The notes under the pieces were generated by a model. It did no database searches, was not told where the DNA came from, and saw only the letters and a list, made by a program, of their open reading frames with translations. From positions 1 through 64,000 of the forward strand of contig NZ_LWHG01000033.1 of NCBI RefSeq assembly GCF_001625445.1: 64,000 nt of DNA. Reading direction: 5' to 3'. This document shows, piece after piece, positions 36,083-45,443 of this stretch (position 1 is the stretch's first letter; each line of letters opens with the position of its first letter). Position numbers and translations under genes: made by a program. This DNA is from Haladaptatus sp. R4. Lineage in GTDB: Archaea; Halobacteriota; Halobacteria; Halobacteriales; Haladaptataceae.

Positions 36083-36236
36083 ATGGCACGCCAATTGACG
36101 ATCTCGGATATCACCGACCAGCGAACGCTCACCGAAAGCGCGAGCACTGTGACCGACGATACTCCCGAGACACCGACGGCTCTCCTCGACCGAGCACAGC
36201 AGCACGCAACAAACGTCACCACAGAACATTTCAAAT
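36083..36236 (+). pseudogene. SprT gene remnant (5' part)
   Basis: MARQLTISDITDQRTLTESA and about 30 further codons match intact SprT up to VTTEHF, then homology ends. The 170 bases to the next gene hold a minus-strand frame (LASSVVTLDEQKARFYAKE) that looks like the end of another lost gene. Confidence 0.65.
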
Positions 36237-36406
36237 TTCCGTTATTCTACCGCATTCCCGACAGATCATCGAGACGCACCACTAACATTTCCTTGGCATA
36301 GAACCTGGCTTTTTGCTCATCGAGAGTGACTACTGACGACGCCAAAATATCGTCGTCAATTCCGTGTGTATGACTGGCACATAACCGAGACCCGCGGTCA
36401 TGGTAT

Positions 36407-38092
36407 TCACTGGAGGGTGTAATCATCGAAAGACCGGGCCGCATACCGATACGCGACTGCTCCGACACCGAGTGCTGCGACCAAAATCACGACGAACAAC
36501 ACTCGTGCTATGGTGGATAAAATCGATAACGAGTGCCAACCCGTGCTGTGAAGCCACGACACGGGAAGGTCGACACCAAAACTCACTACTAAATCAGCAA
36601 GTATTGCTGGGGCGAGGAGTGCTACGATCGCAATGCCACCGAGACCACTAACTAATACAGAATAAACACTCATTGCGGTCAAACCGGGTGAGACGTCCTC
36701 ACGGCTTCGTCCAGGAAGAAGGGCACTGAAACGGGGGAAGCGAATCCCGACCGCAGGAGCAACAGCGGTTGCGAAGCCAGTGAGTACGACGCTGAGAATG
36801 ACGAGACCAAGTCGTTCCCACGGTGTATACGGGCTAAATATGGCTGCGACAAGTGTTGAGAGAGCGGCGAGCGGCAGTCCAAACAACAATCCAGGAAGCA
36901 TCAGCCCGCGGACGAACTGACGCCCGGAAATCGAGGACGTGAGCGTTGTAGGGAGGAGTGGTCCCTCATCACCGAGCGGGTTGAGTCCGAATGTAGCCCC
37001 CGCGAACCATGGGACGAACAGTGCACAAACTGGTGGGACGAAAGCACTGACTTTGTCCGTCTGAACGACCACATTACTCAGTGTCGTGCCGACTGTGAGG
37101 ACCACGACGAAGAGCAATGACAGCCGGCGGGGCGCACGACGAAAGCGAAGCATTGCCAGTTGTGAGACGCGATAAGCCGGAACGCTCGTGAAACGCGGAA
37201 TCAAAAGCGGTGAGAGTGCGTCTGCAAGCGTCTTGACGCCGTGACCGATGTTCGTGTCGTCGACCAGATGCACTGTTGATTCAGTGTGCCAATACGTGGT
37301 GGCGAGACATTCAGTGATGGTTATTCCGCCGAGGATGACGACGAGTGCTCCGAGGAGTCCGCCAACTGCTCGACCTAACGAGACGACGACTGGCGTCCCA
37401 AGGAGTGCGAGATCGATGAACCATCCAATCGGAATCCATGCCACCTTGCTCACGTCAGACGACTCGAAAATAGCCAGTTGTATTATCAGGTAGATAGCGA
37501 TGGCAACGACAACGCTAAGCGCACCAAGTTCAGTGGCGTACCGATTAGCGAATCGTGACCGTGTAAACAAGAGCGCCTTCCCGAACCCGAATACGTACCC
37601 GATTGCAACCGCACTCGCGGTGAACGCCATGACTGCGAGCGGGACGAACAACACACTGAGTGGAGTTCGAAAGGCGTAGATGACGATTCCAACAGCCAGT
37701 GTCGTCGGCAGGAAGAGATACGTAACCGACCGTAGGAGCTCAGCGATGAGGAGTCCACCGACCGCTGCTCTGTCGGAGACTGTCGTGAGTACGAATGCTT
37801 CAGCGTCAAGGCGTGTTCTGAGCGAGATTGATCGCTGGGTTAGGAAAATCACCAGTGCCCATCCTATGACGACCGTCCCTCGGAAGGTGTCAGAGAGCAC
37901 TATCGGTCGTTCCATTGAGCGGAGTAACACGGCATAAAGGACGCCAATACCACCAAAGCCAATGCCAACTCCAAGCAAACCGACGCCGAGAAAGAGCAAT
38001 CGTGTCGGGTTGTACCGAAACTTCCTGACGGTTCGCCGGTAGTCGGTGAAGCCAATACGGACGCTGTGACGTATCCAATGGAGGTCACGCAT
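36407..38092 (-). CDS. ABC-2 type transporter permease
   Basis: 561 residues with about twelve hydrophobic segments and few charged loops, the pattern of large haloarchaeal ABC-2 membrane subunits. Its start overlaps the end of the ATPase gene by eight bases, so the two form one exporter. The exported substrate (lipid, drug or peptide) cannot be told from sequence. Confidence 0.8.
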   Translation of the reverse strand: MRDLHWIRHSVRIGFTDYRRTVRKFRYNPTRLLFLGVGLLGVGIGFGGIGVLYAVLLRSMERPIVLSDTFRGTVVIGWALVIFLTQRSISLRTRLDAEAFVLTTVSDRAAVGGLLIAELLRSVTYLFLPTTLAVGIVIYAFRTPLSVLFVPLAVMAFTASAVAIGYVFGFGKALLFTRSRFANRYATELGALSVVVAIAIYLIIQLAIFESSDVSKVAWIPIGWFIDLALLGTPVVVSLGRAVGGLLGALVVILGGITITECLATTYWHTESTVHLVDDTNIGHGVKTLADALSPLLIPRFTSVPAYRVSQLAMLRFRRAPRRLSLLFVVVLTVGTTLSNVVVQTDKVSAFVPPVCALFVPWFAGATFGLNPLGDEGPLLPTTLTSSISGRQFVRGLMLPGLLFGLPLAALSTLVAAIFSPYTPWERLGLVILSVVLTGFATAVAPAVGIRFPRFSALLPGRSREDVSPGLTAMSVYSVLVSGLGGIAIVALLAPAILADLVVSFGVDLPVSWLHSTGWHSLSILSTIARVLFVVILVAALGVGAVAYRYAARSFDDYTLQ

Positions 38093-38846
38093 CGTTCGAT
38101 TCTCCTTCGAAGGCCGATTCGTCGTCGGTCACTTCAAGGAACACGTCTTCGAGGGTGTCTTGCTCGCCCGATTCGGCGCGACGTTTCAATTCAGCGGGCG
38201 AACCCTCGGTAATGAGTTGTCCGTCGAACAGCACGCCAACCGTATCTGCAAGTTCGTCAACGATGGGTAAAATGTGTGTCGAGAGAAACACCGTCGTTCC
38301 ATTGTTAGTGAGTTCGATGATGATGTCCCGCACTGTACGTGCCGATCGTGGGTCAAGACCGCTTGTCGGTTCGTCCAGAAAGAGAACATCCGGGTCGTGG
38401 AGAATTGCCTGTATGAACGCAGTTTTTTGGCGCATTCCCTTCGAATATCCAACGATCCGATCGTCTGCGTCGCCAGTCAAATCGAGACGGTCGAGGAGTG
38501 TTTCAATTCGGTTAGTTGTTTCCGGTGTTGCGATGTCTCGCAGACCGGCGGCGTAGTCCAACTGTTCGTATGCGGTTAACTCCGGGTACAGCGGTGGTTC
38601 TTCCGGTAAATAACCAATGTGTGTCGTTACGGCGTTACGATCGGTAATCGACTCACCTCCGACGAACGCCTGTCCACTGGTCGGCCGGATAAGCGTTGTC
38701 AGCATTCGCATCGTTGTTGTTTTTCCCGCACCGTTCGGACCCAAGAACCCATATACAATGCCATTGGGGACCGTCAGGTCAAGCGAATCGACTGCTGTCG
38801 TGTCGCCGTACCGTTTCGTCAAGCTAGTTGCTCGTATTGAGTTCAT
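38085..38846 (-). CDS. ABC transporter ATP-binding protein
   Basis: 253 residues. Walker A GPNGAGKTT (near residue 36), the region YSKGMRQKTA in place of the usual LSGGQ signature, as in CcmA/NatA-type exporters, and Walker B VLFLDEPTSGLD, followed by a switch His in STHIL. It energises the permease encoded next to it. Confidence 0.9.
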   Translation of the reverse strand: MNSIRATSLTKRYGDTTAVDSLDLTVPNGIVYGFLGPNGAGKTTTMRMLTTLIRPTSGQAFVGGESITDRNAVTTHIGYLPEEPPLYPELTAYEQLDYAAGLRDIATPETTNRIETLLDRLDLTGDADDRIVGYSKGMRQKTAFIQAILHDPDVLFLDEPTSGLDPRSARTVRDIIIELTNNGTTVFLSTHILPIVDELADTVGVLFDGQLITEGSPAELKRRAESGEQDTLEDVFLEVTDDESAFEGESNDA

Positions 38847-39134
38847 GTGTTGAATTATACTTCCTTGGAGGGCGGATTAGCACGATTATGGAAATATCTG
38901 ATGCAGTCACGAACTACTGCTCACGTAACCGATTGTTCTCGGATGTCTATTTATATTCGTCTATTCTAATTATAAAAATATTTGGAAAGAATTCACCTTG
39001 GAGGTCAGAAGATGCGTAGCTATTGTCTCTTCGTCATATATTATTCCCATCCTTCCTGAGATCGCTGAAAAACGTCACTCTTCACCGCTCAGACTTCCAG
39101 TATGAGCCCTTTTTCGGCCAGTAGACCACGTCGC

Positions 39135-39383
39135 TTATGCCAATTCGGAAACCGAGACCGTCCGATGTGAATCAATCGTGATTTGATAGCCAATATATTC
39201 AAAATGAACCGTCGGCGACGAGTGTTGGTACAGCTGTTCAAGCGCATCCGGATCAATGGCTTGATACAGCGGTGTCTGGGGTTCAGATCCATGAACCTCA
39301 AGGACAGCCTCAATGACCGCTTCGATAATTGACTCGGGCTGGGTGTCATGTGGCTGTGCCGATGTGGTGGAGGAGCTACTCAT
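39135..39383 (-). CDS. HalOD1 output-domain protein
   Basis: 82 residues from ATG 39383. Core LYQAIDPDALEQLYQ, then VHFEYIGYQITIDSHRTVSV. The 288 bases to the ABC operon are AT-rich without an evident gene. Confidence 0.7.
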   Translation of the reverse strand: MSSSSTTSAQPHDTQPESIIEAVIEAVLEVHGSEPQTPLYQAIDPDALEQLYQHSSPTVHFEYIGYQITIDSHRTVSVSELA

Positions 39384-39528
39384 ACTCGAGTAAACAGACA
39401 ACAGATAGCTAAATATCACTTTGGGGATGAGCGGTAACACACAGCATTCTATCGTCGGATTATTACTGCCTATGAAAGGCCGAGATACCACTTCCCGAGT
39501 TTTTTCGATGGGTAGCTAAATGTGGCGG

Positions 39529-39627
39529 GGAGCGGATCAGGAGTGATGGCGCCAGATCCGTGATGTCAAAGTATCCTCGCTACATGCTATTCTCTGACAC
39601 GTCTTGATAAATGCTTTGTGGTCACCT
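39529..39627. repeat. dispersed repeat with core GATGGCGCCAGATCC
   Basis: Second full copy of the repeat at 1340: GGAGTGATGGCGCCAGATCC, GTGATGTCAAAG, CCTCGCTACATGCTA and CTTTGTGGTCA in the same order and spacing. Confidence 0.5.
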
Positions 39628-39707
39628 GAAACATAGCGACGGCCAAGACCTATTCTCGTCTGCGACGACTGCAACAAATTGCTTTCCATCGAGAAGGAGG
39701 CAAATCG

Positions 39708-39872
39708 ATGGAGACAGAGTGTCGATACCCGTACTGCCTGCGGCTTGTTGGGACCATGACGGTGGCGAGTCCGTCACGGTTCCATGTCAGTCCGTGCGGC
39801 CATCGTCTCGCTACACCTGATGCGGTGCTTGCAATGGGCGATTTGCATCCCCCTGCCCTGGTGTGTGGTTGA
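39708..39872 (+). CDS. small Cys/His-rich protein
   Basis: 54 residues from ATG 39708 with two Cys near the start (ECRYPYC) and a CGH in HVSPCGHRL, an arrangement that could bind zinc. Additional Cys pairs occur just upstream in another frame (CDDCN), so this may be the end of a frameshifted zinc-finger gene. Confidence 0.35.
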   Translation: METECRYPYCLRLVGTMTVASPSRFHVSPCGHRLATPDAVLAMGDLHPPALVCG

Positions 39873-40320
39873 CGGATTTCTTCGCTGACTCTCGCGAACG
39901 CTTCTGGTCCTCTTTTATTCTCGCATTCGTTCGTTTTTCCGCGGTACAGACACTAATAAGAGTTAGTATATTATACTAACTTCGACGTATTCATTTCCAG
40001 TCTGGCTAGCGATGAACCCCACCAGACAATTTGATTTAGATCGGTGACAACGAGCGTGGGAATTGATGGCAGTAATCGCTACCAAGCTAGAAGTTCCATC
40101 CGGTAGTCTGCTCGATACGATTGACAATGTCTCCACCGACGAGGACAAACAAAACGATTGAACCTGATTTCCTGCCGGTTAAATCCATAAGCGGAAGTAA
40201 AAGACCCCCGGGACCCCTGTTTCGATCTGTGCGCAACGCGTCTTCACCCCGAACTGGATGATCTGAGATGGTTGTAGCGAACGGCCATAGACCGGTCAAG
40301 ATCTGGGAAAACCGGTCACT
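39873..40320. other. gene-free stretch with exact palindrome and duplicated segment
   Basis: Contains GTTAGTATATTATACTAAC at 39962-39980, a perfect 19-bp palindrome. The surrounding 130 bases (39890-40020) recur with changes at 41064-41190. No coding signal is visible in the remainder. Confidence 0.5.
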
Positions 40321-40524
40321 CTATTCATTGGTATCTTCTGGCGTAAACAAATCTTCAATCGTACAGTCGAAATAATCTGCCAGTTTAAATGCTAATTCGA
40401 GACTAGGATCGTACCGTCCAGTTTCGATTGCATTGATTGTTTGCCGACTAACTCCGAGCGCCGTTGCAAGATCCCCTTGTGTGAGGTCGTGGATTGCTCG
40501 TTGCACTTTGAGCGTGTTTTCCAT
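40321..40524 (-). CDS. XRE-family helix-turn-helix regulator
   Basis: 67 residues: HDLTQGDLATALGVSRQTIN, then AIETGRYDPSLELAFKLADY is a canonical Cro/C1-type HTH. Small stand-alone regulators like this are usually paired with a membrane protein gene, as here. Confidence 0.85.
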   Translation of the reverse strand: MENTLKVQRAIHDLTQGDLATALGVSRQTINAIETGRYDPSLELAFKLADYFDCTIEDLFTPEDTNE

Positions 40525-40533
40525 CTCGCCACC

Positions 40534-40950
40534 TTAGATGAGATTGCGATGCTGTATCTCGGATACTCCCATAACGAGCGTCGTTACAGTTACTCCTGCG
40601 AGAATACTCCCGACGAAAATGGTCTCTATCGACATGGATGAGAGTATAGTATATGTCATTCCGAGCATAAACCCGGCAACAATCGTTAGAAACCCCCATG
40701 CCATCGCTGAATCCAGAATCTCTTGATCACGCTCATCAACTGTGGTTTCAGGGGCAGTTTCTTGGCGAAAGTTATATCCAATATTTGAGCCGATGAGTGC
40801 CCCGATTGGAAGCCCCCAGAGAAGCACGAGATCGAAGCCACCAAAGTATAATCCTAATGCAGCTCCGACAACAGCGGTTGCACTGAATAAGAGACCGTTG
40901 TATTTCGGTGGTAAGAGTTCTATCCCGGCTATAGATCGATTGGAAACCAT
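40534..40950 (-). CDS. DUF2178-type membrane protein
   Basis: 138 residues with four hydrophobic segments (LLFSATAVVGAALGLYFGG, LLWGLPIGALIGS, FLTIVAGFMLGMTYTIL and IFVGSILAGVTVTTLVMG) and a central VDERDQEI loop. The gene precedes the XRE regulator by nine bases, the usual arrangement for this family. The function is unknown. Confidence 0.7.
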   Translation of the reverse strand: MVSNRSIAGIELLPPKYNGLLFSATAVVGAALGLYFGGFDLVLLWGLPIGALIGSNIGYNFRQETAPETTVDERDQEILDSAMAWGFLTIVAGFMLGMTYTILSSMSIETIFVGSILAGVTVTTLVMGVSEIQHRNLI

Positions 40951-41063
40951 ACTTTACACAATGTCAACGTCACTTATCAATATTTCCCTTCTTCATTTTC
41001 ACTGAAATCTATTGGCGAATGTAGATAGCGAAGATGTAATGTCAATTCAAGCCCTTTCCTGGC

Positions 41064-41190
41064 TACCGCTTTCAATCCTCTCGTATTCACTCATTCGTTC
41101 GTTTTTTCCGGTGTTACCGGAATTCACAGAGTTAGCACAATATGCCAACTTGGGTGTATTCACTTCCGATCTGGCTGGCGACTGTTTACG
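41064..41190. repeat. diverged copy of the 39890-40020 segment
   Basis: Shares CATTCGTTCGTTTTTTCCG, the palindrome position (GTTAGCACAATATGCCAAC at 41131) and GTATTCACTTCCGATCTGGC with the earlier segment. The rest of 40951-41600 is AT-rich, with no gene. Confidence 0.5.
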
Positions 41191-41600
41191 GTGCGTTCTA
41201 GCGAAGTAACCGCATTATACTCGGTGAGACGGCTCTGTTTGATGCGCTCTAAAGTAAGCTTGCTATCGTGATGAATGAGACTCTCCCGGTCAATTGGTGG
41301 GAAGTTATCTGATTTCTGGAATTTCGGCACATTTCAACACGCAAGATTGATTTATTAACACAGGTAGAACGTACGACGGCAGCGAGGTCGGTTTCTTGAA
41401 TTTGGCCGATTTAGCGGATTTACTTCCTGTGGGCAGTCTAAGCGGCAGTGCAACCACTCCAGTCTCCGCTGATCAAAGGAATGAGAACCTATGTGCGGTC
41501 GTAGAGACTGCCACAGTCTCGCTTCCGCAAGCAGGTGCGTGTATCTTGTCACCCAGATTGTCAAAGGGTCTTTTATTGATCACGACGAAAGTACCCTACG

Positions 41601-41903
41601 ATGAGTAAGGAGAATCCCCCGAACTCTGACGATGACACCGAATCCGATGGGATTTCCAACCACTATGACTGGTCCTCGACCGCCCCGAGTACCGCGATTG
41701 TCGAGACCATTGCCCAGGCAATGAACTGTGAATCACTGGAGGTCGGTCCACTCTACGAGTGGGTAGATCCCGATTCCCTTGACGCGATCTTCGATGGACA
41801 CTCGACACGAACCCGCAACTCGGCTACTTCAATCTCTTTTTCCTACACTAACTATACCGTCACTGTCAACAGTACTGGTACCGTTCACGTTGCTCCCGCC
41901 TAG
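41601..41903 (+). CDS. HalOD1 output-domain protein
   Basis: 100 residues. An acidic start is followed by VETIAQAMNCESLEVGPLYE, WVDPDSLDAIF and a hairpin ending TVTVNSTGTVHVAP. A stand-alone domain convergent with the TrmB-type gene. Confidence 0.75.
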   Translation: MSKENPPNSDDDTESDGISNHYDWSSTAPSTAIVETIAQAMNCESLEVGPLYEWVDPDSLDAIFDGHSTRTRNSATSISFSYTNYTVTVNSTGTVHVAPA

Positions 41904-41996
41904 CACGTACCCCTCTCACAGTACATCCCCATTGTTACGGACCGTCATGCAACCGCCTCATTCTGCAAATCCAGTTCTGCAGGCTCACTACTGAAA

Positions 41997-42829
41997 CTAT
42001 TCGTCTGCGATTCCAGGATCCTGTGTCGGTCGCAATCCCGTCGCCATTAATCGTCGGGCTATCACCACCAATCCGTTGTTGAATCCTCGGCCGAAGACGG
42101 CCTGCTCGGATTCAATTTCACCCGTTGGACGCTCGTGTGCGGTACTCACGAGGATCGTAGACCGGTCTACAAGCAATAATCGCGTAATTGTCGTTTCGCC
42201 CTCGTGATCGAGTGAGGAACTATCCAACCATTCCAAGCCAGAATGAAACACTGTTGCGTCGGGCACTACCGTCGTCACCCGATCCCGGAGTTTTTCGGTG
42301 AGTGTCCCAACCACCACCTTAACTCCTCTCTCTTCGCTGCCTGCAGTTGCTCACCGAAGTGATCAGTAAGAATCTCATCGCGCCCAACAATCAGAACGAT
42401 CTCATCGGTTGCGCCATCGATAAGCTGCCTCGTTCGATTTGCAATGGGAGTCGTTCCCCAGAGAGCCCAGACGTCGTGAGTTACCTCTTCGTCCACATTC
42501 GATTCGGCTGGCTCTAATGCATTCAGTGTCTCCGCCAGCGTGGCAGTTCGAGACTCGTACTCGTGCCGTAGCGTCTCGCTCGCTTCCTCGACCGAGACAG
42601 CCCGATACTGCTGTGGGTTCGTATTCTGCACCTCGACTAATCCTTTGGCTTCGAGCACTTTGATTGCATCATACACACGCGTTCGTGGCACTTCTGAAAT
42701 ATCACTGACCTCTTTGGCTGTCGCTTTGGAGACGCGTGAGAGCGCCACAAGACAACGTGCTTCGTACTCTTTGAGTCCGAGTTGTTGGAGCAATTCGACT
42801 GCTTGTTGGTGATTAGACAGTTCACTCAT
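41997..42829 (-). pseudogene. TrmB-family regulator split by a frameshift
   Basis: From ATG 42829 the winged helix (LGLKEYEARCLVALSRVSKA, then SEVPRTRVYDAIKVLEAKGL) and the start of the sensor domain are in one frame. At about 42320 the frame changes, and the rest (VVVGTLTEKLRDRVTTVVPD, then LLVDRSTILVSTAHE) is read from the next one; one extra base would join them. TrmB proteins sense sugars or other metabolites through this C-terminal domain. Inactivation or a sequencing error are both possible. Confidence 0.7.
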
Positions 42830-43256
42830 GGGTCCCAACCATTTGCCCAGGTATCCTGGGGCTGTTCAGACCGTTGTGTCGTCGCCCGTAAGTCAGTTGT
42901 TGTCTCACTCCCCGAGCGACCTCGACAGAGCGATGTATCATCAGTATCCATTCTCTGTCCAGACGTATCAAAGACCCTATTCTCTAGATTGCCATACTGC
43001 TATATCCTCAGTCTAGCCCCCATTCACTCGCATAATAACAATATAAAATTCCTCATTCCGCAATATATGATGGGTAGTCTGCCAATTCAGCAGCCGACGC
43101 CGAACAGATTCGAATCATTTCTTCGCTATTCGTTCGTATATATCTGTGTGCCAATACACAACTGCCGTCTCTGAATAGTATCTGACGATGTCCAAGTCTG
43201 ACAGTGTCATTCATGTCATATTCATGCGATTAAATATCATTAACTCAGATGATCAC
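42830..43256. other. gene-free stretch
   Basis: I see no supported coding frame between the TrmB-type gene and the RNA-like element at 43257. The sequence becomes AT-rich after 43,000. Confidence 0.3.
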
Positions 43257-43368
43257 AGTAGGGTTATACACGGCGAGCATATACCTTGAAATGGTACGGA
43301 GTTCGATTAGGGTCCCAACCAATCACTGCTCCGTACCAAGACTGCCACTTTTGTGGCAGTTTTTCGTC
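43257..43368 (+). ncRNA. possible small RNA ending in a terminator-like hairpin
   Basis: GGTACGGAG (43293) pairs with CTCCGTACC (43329), a perfect 9-bp stem. Three bases later ACTGCCAC-TTTT-GTGGCAGT (43341-43360) forms a perfect hairpin followed by TTTT. A TATA-like GATTAAATATC lies about 25 bases before 43257. The layout suggests a short transcript, or the leader of the Lrp-type gene downstream. Confidence 0.4.
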
Positions 43369-43505
43369 TACACTACTCATACACAGACCGCATGATACGG
43401 GTTGTCCGGCGTTTGAAGAAGTGAATGGACGGTGAAACAATTGCTCTCCTGGTTCACTCATATTCTCACACATCTTCTTTACGTCTCCTTGATGTACTCT
43501 GGGGT

Positions 43506-43997
43506 ATGAGTCGAAACCTCGACAACGTTGATCGCGGAATCCTGTATCATCTTCAGCGTGATGCACGCAACACGACCACCCAAGAAATCGCCGAAACAGT
43601 TGGTACCTCGGCGAGCACGGTCCGTAATCGCATCGAAGCACTCGAAGAGGACGGGATCATCAAAGGCTACCACCCTGAAATCGATTACGAGGCGGCGAAC
43701 CTACCCCTTCGGATTCAGTTTGTCTGCACAGCCACACCAACCAAGCGGGCCGAGTACGTCAGGGAGATTCTTGAGATACAGGGCGTGATTGACGTTCGTG
43801 AGATGCTGGTCGGACGCCAGAATATTTACGTCGAGGCAGTCGGGACGAGTACCAAAGATATCACACGCATCACGGACGTGCTGCATGAAATGGGTCTCAC
43901 GGTTGAATCGGCCGAAATGATGCGTAAGCGTCACATCCAACCGTTCAACCATTTCCATTTCAGAGAGGATATCACCGAAGACACACCTGAGAGCTAA
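43506..43997 (+). CDS. Lrp/AsnC-family regulator
   Basis: 163 residues from ATG 43506; the frame is open upstream, but that part is not family-like. An N-terminal HTH (NVDRGILYHLQRDARNTTTQ, then TSASTVRNRIEALEEDGIIK) is followed by an RAM-type ligand domain (YVREILEIQGVIDVREMLVG). Such proteins respond to amino acids or related metabolites. Confidence 0.85.
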   Translation: MSRNLDNVDRGILYHLQRDARNTTTQEIAETVGTSASTVRNRIEALEEDGIIKGYHPEIDYEAANLPLRIQFVCTATPTKRAEYVREILEIQGVIDVREMLVGRQNIYVEAVGTSTKDITRITDVLHEMGLTVESAEMMRKRHIQPFNHFHFREDITEDTPES

Positions 43998-44128
43998 GCG
44001 AAATTTTGATCGACGCGTCAGCATTCTACCGTCTCTCGGTTCGCTAGCAGTCCCGCTAGAATGCCGTCGTTCTCACTGAGACGAAGAGTAATTCGTAGTC
44101 ATCTCTACCAGACTCGAAGGGTTGCAGA

Positions 44129-44323
44129 TTAGGGCCAATCGTCGGGTAACTCGTCTGCATGATCACTCATCAGTGTGAGCAGTGGGGCAATCTCGTCAAT
44201 GCTGGGCCCACGACAGATCGCCCCTGTGTCCGGGTTCCAGTCAATATAGCCCGCATCCGCTAATTTAGGGAGATGTGTGTGGTGGAGTTGTGTTTTCAGC
44301 GATTCTATCTCTGCCTCATTCAT
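44129..44323 (-). pseudogene. DUF7344 gene, N-terminally truncated
   Basis: 64 residues containing only the second half of the family (LKTQLHHTHLPKLADAGYID). The upstream frame stops within about 14 codons, and SprT sequence starts at about 44366, so the first half of the gene has been removed at that boundary. Confidence 0.6.
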
Positions 44324-44365
44324 CTTGTCTAGGGTAAACTCATCTTCAGCACGAGGATTCTAATT

Positions 44366-44470
44366 CAGGACTGCGGCGATTGGAGTGCTCGACATCGACA
44401 CTCGAAAACCGTCTGCAACCCAGAGCAGTACAGCGTAGTGAGTGCGGTGGGTTGATCTACATCTGGAGGA
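44366..44470 (+). pseudogene. SprT gene remnant (zinc-ribbon part)
   Basis: Corresponds to the DCGGRIARYR to CGECGG region of intact SprT with several base changes and a stop in the second Cys pair. Bases 44471-44671 after it have no gene. Confidence 0.5.
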
Positions 44471-44671
44471 AAACTGTTCCCATCGATATCGACCGTCGAG
44501 ATTTTCACGCTATTTTGTCTTCTCATTGAATGTACAATTCATACCATCTACCGGATGTGTGCAGATGTGAGTTAACGCTGTTTTTAACCATGTCAAGTGC
44601 CTCTGTGTACCAGAAGCCAGAACGCACATTGTTGGTAGTACCGATTGCGATAGTAGGAGTAATTCAGTAAT

Positions 44672-45124
44672 ATGACACAAGATAACGATGACGACGATGG
44701 GACGGCATCGGAGAGACCATCCGATGCCGGGACCATACCGGAGATTCCTGAGCACATCTTGGAGTTAGACTACGTCTTTCAATCGATTGCAAAGTCTCGC
44801 CGCCGCTATCTGCTCTACACACTTGAATCAAAAACGGAGTGGTCAGTGACTGAGCTTGCAACCAAGCTTGCCGCCTGGGAGGGTGACACCCCTGAGAAAG
44901 ATATTCCACAGGAGGAGATTGATCGGATGTTCGCTTCACTCTATCATGCCCACATTCCCAAACTTGTTGATGAACGGGTCATCGAGTTTGATGACGAAAC
45001 CGAGGTTATCAGGGCGGGAGAGTACGCCGAGCAGGTACTGGCCGCCTTGGCAGGAGCGGGTGCGAGTCTCGACAACCGCCAAGAAGCCCACGCACGGAGT
45101 GAGATGGATGACGAGAAGTTTTGA
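44672..45124 (+). CDS. DUF7344 winged-helix regulator of DUF7344-HalOD1 operon
   Basis: 150 residues: YVFQSIAKSRRRYLLYTLES, TEWSVTELATKLAAWEGD, and SLYHAHIPKLVDERVIEFDD. Closely related to 13380-13856, including the RQEAHARSE tail. It overlaps the following HalOD1 gene by 17 bases. Confidence 0.8.
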   Translation: MTQDNDDDDGTASERPSDAGTIPEIPEHILELDYVFQSIAKSRRRYLLYTLESKTEWSVTELATKLAAWEGDTPEKDIPQEEIDRMFASLYHAHIPKLVDERVIEFDDETEVIRAGEYAEQVLAALAGAGASLDNRQEAHARSEMDDEKF

Positions 45125-45443
45125 CGAGGAAAGTGAATCCAAGGTCAGCTTAGACGGTGGCGAACAAATCCTCGAGCAAGCTCAGTATAAGCGGGCCGGT
45201 TGCGACGATCTGACGACCACGATTGTTGTGGCGATTGCAGCGGCCGAGGGTATCTCACCGGCCGAGCTGAAAGAGCCGATACTCTACGACTGTGTTGATA
45301 TTGCGGCGTTGGAGGATTCCTTTTTCGGGCCGAGAGTCGCAGGCGACCGCCGTGATGCGGTTGGCAGTGTCGAATTTGAGTTTGGCACGTATCGGGTTGA
45401 AGTCAGTAGTGATGGTTGGGTTTCGGTGTATGGACACCCCTGA
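45108..45443 (+). CDS. HalOD1 output-domain protein of DUF7344-HalOD1 operon
   Basis: About 111 residues from ATG 45108. Core ELKEPILYDCVDIAALEDSF, then VEFEFGTYRVEVSSDGWVSV. Homologous to 12935-13303. The start inside the preceding gene suggests translational coupling. Confidence 0.75.
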   Translation: MTRSFDEESESKVSLDGGEQILEQAQYKRAGCDDLTTTIVVAIAAAEGISPAELKEPILYDCVDIAALEDSFFGPRVAGDRRDAVGSVEFEFGTYRVEVSSDGWVSVYGHP

